Below are positions 6,746 to 10,306 of a DNA stretch of 10,306 nt, piece by piece. The stretch covers positions 1 to 10,306 of the forward strand of contig JACMNW010000091.1 in assembly GCA_014378345.1 (NCBI GenBank), written 5' to 3'. Position numbers and translations under genes: made by a program. Under the pieces are notes generated by a model. That model was given only the letters and a program-made list of their open reading frames with translations. It did no database searches and was not told the origin of the DNA. This DNA is from Pseudorhodobacter sp. Its GTDB lineage: Bacteria > Pseudomonadota > Alphaproteobacteria > Rhodobacterales > Rhodobacteraceae. How positions within the stretch are numbered: the stretch's first letter is position 1; every line of letters starts with the position of its first letter.

Positions 6746-7621
6746 CTACCGCGTCGGCACGGGCACCTCGCCCCGATAATCATAAAACCCGCGCTGCGTT
6801 TTGCGCCCCAACCAGCCGGCCTCGACATATTTCGTCAGCAGCGGGCAGGGCCGATATTTGGTATCCGCCAGCCCTTCATGCAACACGTTCATGATCGAAA
6901 GGCAGGTATCCAGACCAATAAAATCCGCCAATTCCAACGGCCCCATCGGGTGATTGGCCCCCAGCTTCATCGATTCGTCTATGCTCTTGACCGATCCTAC
7001 CCCCTCATACAGCGTGTAAACCGCCTCGTTGATCATCGGCATCAAGATGCGGTTCACAATGAATGCCGGGAAATCCTCGGAACTTGACGCGGTTTTGCCT
7101 AACCGTTCCACCACCGCCAAGCAGCTGTCAAACGTGTCTTTGTCGGTCGCAATGCCACGAATCAATTCGACCAACTGCATCACCGGCACTGGATTCATGA
7201 AATGAAATCCCATGAACTTTTCCGGGCGGTCGGTGCGGCTTGCCAGCCTTGTGATGGAAATAGATGAGGTGTTCGATGTCAAAATCGTGCCCGGTTTCAG
7301 ATGCGGCTGCAGGTCTTCAAATATCGCCTGCTTCACGGTTTCCCGTTCTGTCGCCGCCTCGATGATCAGATCACACGCGCCCAACTCTGCCAGCTTTAAG
7401 GTCGTTTTGATATGCCCCAGCGCCTTTGCCTTCGCCTCTGCTGTCACCTTGCCGCGCGACACTTGCCGTTCGATATTGCGGTCAATCAGCGCTACGGCCT
7501 TAGCCAGCCCCTCCGCCGAAATATCGGTCATCAATATATCAAATCCGGCCAACGCAAACACATGTGCAATGCCGCTGCCCATCTGCCCGGCGCCCACAAC
7601 GCCCACATGCTGAATGTCCAT
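6746..7621 (-). CDS. hbd: 3-hydroxybutyryl-CoA dehydrogenase
   Basis: NAD(P)-dependent oxidoreductase interconverting acetoacetyl-CoA and 3-hydroxybutyryl-CoA, cytoplasmic, in fatty-acid or butyrate metabolism. The 291-residue length is normal for the stand-alone enzyme. The N-terminal Rossmann fold has GAGQMGSGIA at 10-19. The catalytic set of the family is complete: S119 in TSNTSS, H140 in GFHFMNPVP, E152 in VELIRG and N190 in FIVNRIL. LGANHPMGPLELAD (220-233) in the C-terminal dimerisation domain is also diagnostic. AGGAG lies 8 bases before the ATG at 7621. In related genomes, as I recall, this gene follows etfB-etfA on the same strand; here one plus-strand gene and two hairpins separate them, so it needs its own promoter in 7622-7787. 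Confidence 0.96.
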   Translation of the reverse strand: MDIQHVGVVGAGQMGSGIAHVFALAGFDILMTDISAEGLAKAVALIDRNIERQVSRGKVTAEAKAKALGHIKTTLKLAELGACDLIIEAATERETVKQAIFEDLQPHLKPGTILTSNTSSISITRLASRTDRPEKFMGFHFMNPVPVMQLVELIRGIATDKDTFDSCLAVVERLGKTASSSEDFPAFIVNRILMPMINEAVYTLYEGVGSVKSIDESMKLGANHPMGPLELADFIGLDTCLSIMNVLHEGLADTKYRPCPLLTKYVEAGWLGRKTQRGFYDYRGEVPVPTR

Positions 7622-7787
7622 TGCACCGCTCCTGTTCTACAACCCGCACCAAACCATAAACGCCGCTTGGGGCGGGGCGCAAGGGCAGGTCTTTCCCTAA
7701 AATTCGCGATGAATTGGCGCTTTAGCCTTTTGGCAAGGAAATGCGTCCAGCCTGCATCTTGGGTGTAGATATATCTGGGTGGATTTC
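7622..7787. other. Divergent spacer between hbd and DUF6473-like gene
   Basis: This 166-bp region must carry promoters for both flanking genes. The hbd ribosome binding site lies at its left end. A perfect 10-bp palindrome AGATATATCT is at 7767-7776, ending 11 bases before the ATG at 7788. I found no convincing -35/-10 pair. Confidence 0.4.
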
Positions 7788-8615
7788 ATGGCTTTTGCTT
7801 TTCAGGGCGCGTCAGCGCTTGACTATTCTGTATGCCGCTATGGCAATTCTAAAGTGCAATTTCGCGGCCCACGCTGCGATTTATCAGGGAATTACGTCGC
7901 CTGTCTGGGCGGCACTGAAACATTTGGCAAATTCGTGCCAGACCCCTTTCCCGCGCTTGCGCAGGGCAGGCTTGAAATGCCGGTAGCCAACCTTGGTTGC
8001 GTCAACGCCGGGATAGACGTGTTCCTGAACGAACCCGCCATTGCCGATGTAGCTGCCGGGGCAAAGGTAACGGTAGTGCAAATTCTTGGCGTACAGAACC
8101 TTTCAAACCGCTATTACACTGTGCATCCGCGCCGCAATGACCGCTTTGTTCATGCGGCACCGGGGTTAAAGGCGCTATACCGCGATATCGACTTTACCGA
8201 ATTTCACTTCACCCGGCACCTGCTGGGCGCGCTGCAGCGCAAATCGCCAGATCGCTTTGAAATTGTCGCAGAAGAATTGCGCATGGCGTGGATATCGCGG
8301 ATGAAACTGCTGTTGGCGCGTCTTTCCAGCCAGACCTTGCTGCTATGGGTCGCCAATCACGCGCCGCCAAACCGGTCTGATACCGTGTCGCTGCAGCATG
8401 ATCCTTTGCTGGTAGATACCGAAATGTTGGCCGCCATTCGCCCCTATGCCACCGACTATCTGCAAGTCATAGGTTCGCCGATGGCCCAGTTAAACGGCTT
8501 GCGCGGCATGGCTTTTGCCGAATTTGACCGCCCCGCCGCCGCCGAAGTTTTAGGTCCCGCCGTGCATCATGAGGTCGCCCAAGCAATGGCCCCGGTCCTG
8601 CGCGCGATGGTGTAA
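7788..8615 (+). CDS. DUF6473-like protein of unknown function
   Basis: A 275-residue protein. Its N-terminal block has ALDY, CRYGNSK, FRGPRCDLSG and CLGGTETFGKFV (about 10-50), then NLGCVNAGIDVFLNEP (about 67-82). I recognise this pattern as the DUF6473 family of Rhodobacterales from memory. No function is known to me. It has no signal peptide or clear membrane segment; a hydrophobic run TLLLWVANHAPP near 187-198 looks like a buried beta strand followed by a loop. The alternation of hydrophobic strands with Gly-rich turns suggests an alpha/beta fold, but I see no catalytic triad I could defend. ATG 7788 is chosen, with GGGTGGA just upstream; GTG 7779 in frame would add three residues. It is monocistronic and lies divergent from hbd, convergent with etfA. 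Confidence 0.8.
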   Translation: MAFAFQGASALDYSVCRYGNSKVQFRGPRCDLSGNYVACLGGTETFGKFVPDPFPALAQGRLEMPVANLGCVNAGIDVFLNEPAIADVAAGAKVTVVQILGVQNLSNRYYTVHPRRNDRFVHAAPGLKALYRDIDFTEFHFTRHLLGALQRKSPDRFEIVAEELRMAWISRMKLLLARLSSQTLLLWVANHAPPNRSDTVSLQHDPLLVDTEMLAAIRPYATDYLQVIGSPMAQLNGLRGMAFAEFDRPAAAEVLGPAVHHEVAQAMAPVLRAMV

Positions 8616-8621
8616 TGCCAA

Positions 8622-8663
8622 GCGCATTGCGAAAAGTGGCCACGGTTTTCGGATAAAATACGC
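8622..8663. repeat. REP-like imperfect palindrome
   Basis: Just after the stop at 8615 lies an interrupted inverted repeat. The left arm is GCGCATT (8622-8628) then GCGAAAA (8629-8635). The right arm has TTTTCG (8646-8651), then AAAATACGC ending at 8663. The centre holds the 8-bp palindrome GTGGCCAC (8636-8643). The style (GCGAAAAGTGG ... CGGTTTTCGG) resembles dispersed intergenic palindromes I recall from alphaproteobacterial genomes. Only one copy is in this window, so repetition cannot be shown here. Confidence 0.45.
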
Positions 8664-8670
8664 ACTAAAC

Positions 8671-8700
8671 AAAAAAGGGCGCACGAATGTGCGCCCTTTT
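8671..8700. terminator. Bidirectional intrinsic terminator
   Basis: AAAAGGGCGCAC (8673-8684), loop GAAT, GTGCGCCCTTTT (8689-8700) is a perfect 12-bp stem. A-tract and T-tract flank the GC core symmetrically, so it can act on both strands. It sits between the converging ends of the DUF6473-like gene (8615) and etfA (8731), 57 and 30 bases away. Confidence 0.85.
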
Positions 8701-8705
8701 CGTAG

Positions 8706-8726
8706 GGTGCGCGTTTACTGCGCACC
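8706..8726. terminator. Second hairpin beside the terminator
   Basis: GGTGCGC (8706-8712), a 7-base loop and GCGCACC (8720-8726) form a perfect 7-bp stem only 4 bases before the etfA stop codon on the minus strand. It lacks a T-tract. It reuses the GTGCGC/GCGCAC word of the neighbouring terminator, so the two could also pair with each other. It may support termination of, or protect the 3' end of, the etf transcript; that role is inference. Confidence 0.4.
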
Positions 8727-8730
8727 GCAA

Positions 8731-9657
8731 TCACAACTTCTCAATCAACTCCGGCACGGCGGTAAACAAATCCGCCACCAGCCCGTAATCGGCCACCTGG
8801 AAAATCGGCGCGTCTTCATCCTTGTTGATGGCGACAATCACCTTGCTGTCTTTCATGCCTGCCAAATGCTGGATTGCGCCCGAAATCCCAATCGCGACAT
8901 ACAAGTTTGGTGCCACCACCTTGCCCGTCTGCCCCACTTGCCAGTCATTCGGCGCGTAACCAGAATCCACCGCCGCTCGCGATGCACCTACCGCCGCGTT
9001 CAACTTATCCGCCAGCTGTTCGATGATCGCAAATTCGGCTTTAGACCCGACACCACGCCCACCGGATACAACGATACCGGCGCTGGTCAGCTCTGGCCGA
9101 TCTGACGATGCAACCCGATCCTCAACCCAAGCCGAAAGACTTCCATCGGCATCGGTCGCAATCTTTTCAACCGCCGCTTTGCCGCCCGTGCCCACGCCGG
9201 AAAACGTTGCCGTCCGCACGGTCAGCACCTTTTTTGCGTCGGATGATTTCACCGTTTGAATAGCGTTGCCCGCATAAATCGGCCGCTCGAACGTTGACGC
9301 ATCCACCACACCGATCGCGTCCGAAATCACCATCACATCCAGCAACGCCGCGACCCGCGGCATGACACTTTTCGCATAAGACGTGGATGCCGCCACGATA
9401 TGCTCAAACGGCCCCGCCAGTGATACAACCAGCGCCGCCGTCGGTTCTGACATGGCGTGGCAATAGACATGCGCGTCGGCGAACAAGACCTTCGTCACAC
9501 CCTCCAACCCTGCCGCCTCAGCCGCCGCGGCATCGCCGCCCATGCCAGCAATCAAAACTGTCACATCGCCAAGGCTTTTCACTGCCGCCAACGTTTTCGC
9601 GGTGGAATCGGTGGCCAACTCGCCGTTGATCACCTCTGCAAGCAATAGAACGGCCAT
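8731..9657 (-). CDS. etfA: Electron transfer flavoprotein alpha subunit
   Basis: The FAD-binding subunit of ETF, which accepts electrons from acyl-CoA dehydrogenases and passes them to ETF-ubiquinone oxidoreductase at the membrane. The 308-residue length is typical. The N-terminal domain (about 1-185) is of the nucleotide-binding-like fold. The C-terminal FAD domain shows SGGRGVGS (198-205), GASRAAVDSG (224-233), QVGQTGK (240-246), GISGAIQH (257-264) and NKDEDAPIF (278-286), all conserved in the family. The ATG at 9657 overlaps the etfB stop by one base (TGATG), so translation is coupled and subunit stoichiometry probably balanced. A bidirectional terminator lies 30 bases past its stop. Confidence 0.97.
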   Translation of the reverse strand: MAVLLLAEVINGELATDSTAKTLAAVKSLGDVTVLIAGMGGDAAAAEAAGLEGVTKVLFADAHVYCHAMSEPTAALVVSLAGPFEHIVAASTSYAKSVMPRVAALLDVMVISDAIGVVDASTFERPIYAGNAIQTVKSSDAKKVLTVRTATFSGVGTGGKAAVEKIATDADGSLSAWVEDRVASSDRPELTSAGIVVSGGRGVGSKAEFAIIEQLADKLNAAVGASRAAVDSGYAPNDWQVGQTGKVVAPNLYVAIGISGAIQHLAGMKDSKVIVAINKDEDAPIFQVADYGLVADLFTAVPELIEKL

Positions 9658-10306
9658 CAGATCACCCCCGCTTCGTCTTTAAGTTTCGCAATCAATTCGT
9701 CGACTGACGCCACCTTCACCCCAGACTTGCGGCCCACCGGTTCCACCGTTTTCAGCACGGTCAATCTAGGTGCCACATCCACTCCGTAATCGCCCGGCGT
9801 TTTCATCGCCATCGGTTTGGCCTTTGCTTTCATGATATTCGGCAACGACGCATACCGCGGCTCATTCAAGCGCAAATCCACCGTCACAATCGTCGGCATC
9901 TTGACGCGAATGGTCTGCAAGCCGCCATCCACTTCGCGCGTCACAAGTGCATGGTCGCCTTCAACCGCCAACTCGCTGCAGAACGTCGCCTGCGACCAAC
10001 CGAGCAGTGCCGCCAACATCTGCCCCGTCGCATTCATATCATTATCAATGGCGGGCTTGCCGCACAGCACAGTCCCCGGCGCCTCTCCGCGCACCACAGC
10101 CGCCAGTAATTTCGCCACCGCCAAAGGCTCCACGTCGACATGCACGTTGTCGGTCGCTTCGATCAAAATCGCGCGGTCAGCCCCCATTGCCAGTGCCGTC
10201 CGCAGCGTTTCCTGGGATTGCTTCACGCCAATCGACACCACTATAACTTCCGTAACCACCCCCGCCTCGCGCAGCCGAATGGCCTGTTCCACAGCGATCT
10301 CGTCAA
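9657..10306 (-). CDS. etfB: Electron transfer flavoprotein beta subunit, N-terminus cut by window edge
   Basis: The AMP-binding subunit and dehydrogenase docking partner of ETF. The frame is open to the right edge, where it reads DEIAVEQAIRLREAG; about 35-40 N-terminal residues of the usual 250 or so lie outside, and the internal GTG near 10292 is not the start. Landmarks are ALAMGADRAI, CGKPAIDNDMNATGQ (nucleotide-binding region) and the recognition loop LNEPRYASLPNIMKAKAKP. That loop's Leu inserts into acyl-CoA dehydrogenases in characterised ETFs. The stop at 9657-9659 overlaps the etfA start by one base, so the two subunits form one operon. Confidence 0.97.
   Translation of the reverse strand, partial: DEIAVEQAIRLREAGVVTEVIVVSIGVKQSQETLRTALAMGADRAILIEATDNVHVDVEPLAVAKLLAAVVRGEAPGTVLCGKPAIDNDMNATGQMLAALLGWSQATFCSELAVEGDHALVTREVDGGLQTIRVKMPTIVTVDLRLNEPRYASLPNIMKAKAKPMAMKTPGDYGVDVAPRLTVLKTVEPVGRKSGVKVASVDELIAKLKDEAGVI

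Noticed and set aside
1..10306. Mobile elements, CRISPR, tRNA or rRNA, phage or defence genes
   Set aside because: No transposase, integrase, spaced repeat array, cloverleaf or toxin-antitoxin pattern was seen; codon use appears uniform.

Overview
The window looks like chromosomal DNA of an alphaproteobacterium of the Rhodobacteraceae (Roseobacter/Rhodobacter group). This rests on gene content and order: ATP-dependent pckA divergent from a chvI-chvG two-component pair, followed without a break by a short HPr kinase, rapZ, a mannose-family EIIA and HPr; an etfB-etfA-hbd region; and a DUF6473-type protein, which I associate with this group. No species can be named from the sequence. The regions are ordinary core genome, with no mobile element, phage, CRISPR, rRNA or tRNA signal.

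Layout. (1) Positions 1-842, minus strand: the first 280 codons of pckA, cut by the left window edge. (2) Positions 843-1224: a 382-bp divergent control region. It holds a striking 14-bp direct repeat with a 20-bp period upstream of pckA and some short dyads nearer chvI. (3) Positions 1225-6651, plus strand: one tightly packed probable operon, chvI - chvG - hprK - rapZ - manX-like EIIA - ptsH - acyltransferase. Gaps are 39, -1, 14, 2, 4 and 29 bases. (4) Positions 6652-6745: a short convergent spacer with a G6/C6 hairpin. (5) Positions 6746-7621, minus strand: 3-hydroxybutyryl-CoA dehydrogenase. (6) Positions 7788-8615, plus strand: a DUF6473-like protein of unknown function. (7) Positions 8616-8730: a convergent spacer with a REP-like imperfect palindrome, a perfect 12-bp bidirectional terminator and a second hairpin built from the same GTGCGC word. 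(8) Positions 8731-10306, minus strand: etfA and etfB, with etfB cut by the right edge.

How the genes work together. ChvG/ChvI senses envelope or acid stress and controls transcription. The next genes form a regulatory phosphotransferase branch with no sugar-transport subunit. HPr carries both the His15 site, phosphorylated by Enzyme I (not in the window), and the Ser46 site, phosphorylated by HprK; EIIA-Man is the downstream acceptor. RapZ is an adaptor/NTPase whose partner in alphaproteobacteria is unclear. The gluconeogenic enzyme PckA is transcribed away from this operon, so carbon-status sensing and a main gluconeogenic output share one intergenic region. The right half concerns beta-oxidation-type metabolism: ETF collects electrons from acyl-CoA dehydrogenases, and Hbd oxidises 3-hydroxyacyl-CoA.

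I found no clearly undescribed system. The points most worth a second look are the paired pckA operator-like repeats, the DUF6473 gene wedged between etfA and hbd, the REP-like palindrome, and the acyltransferase attached to the end of the PTS operon.
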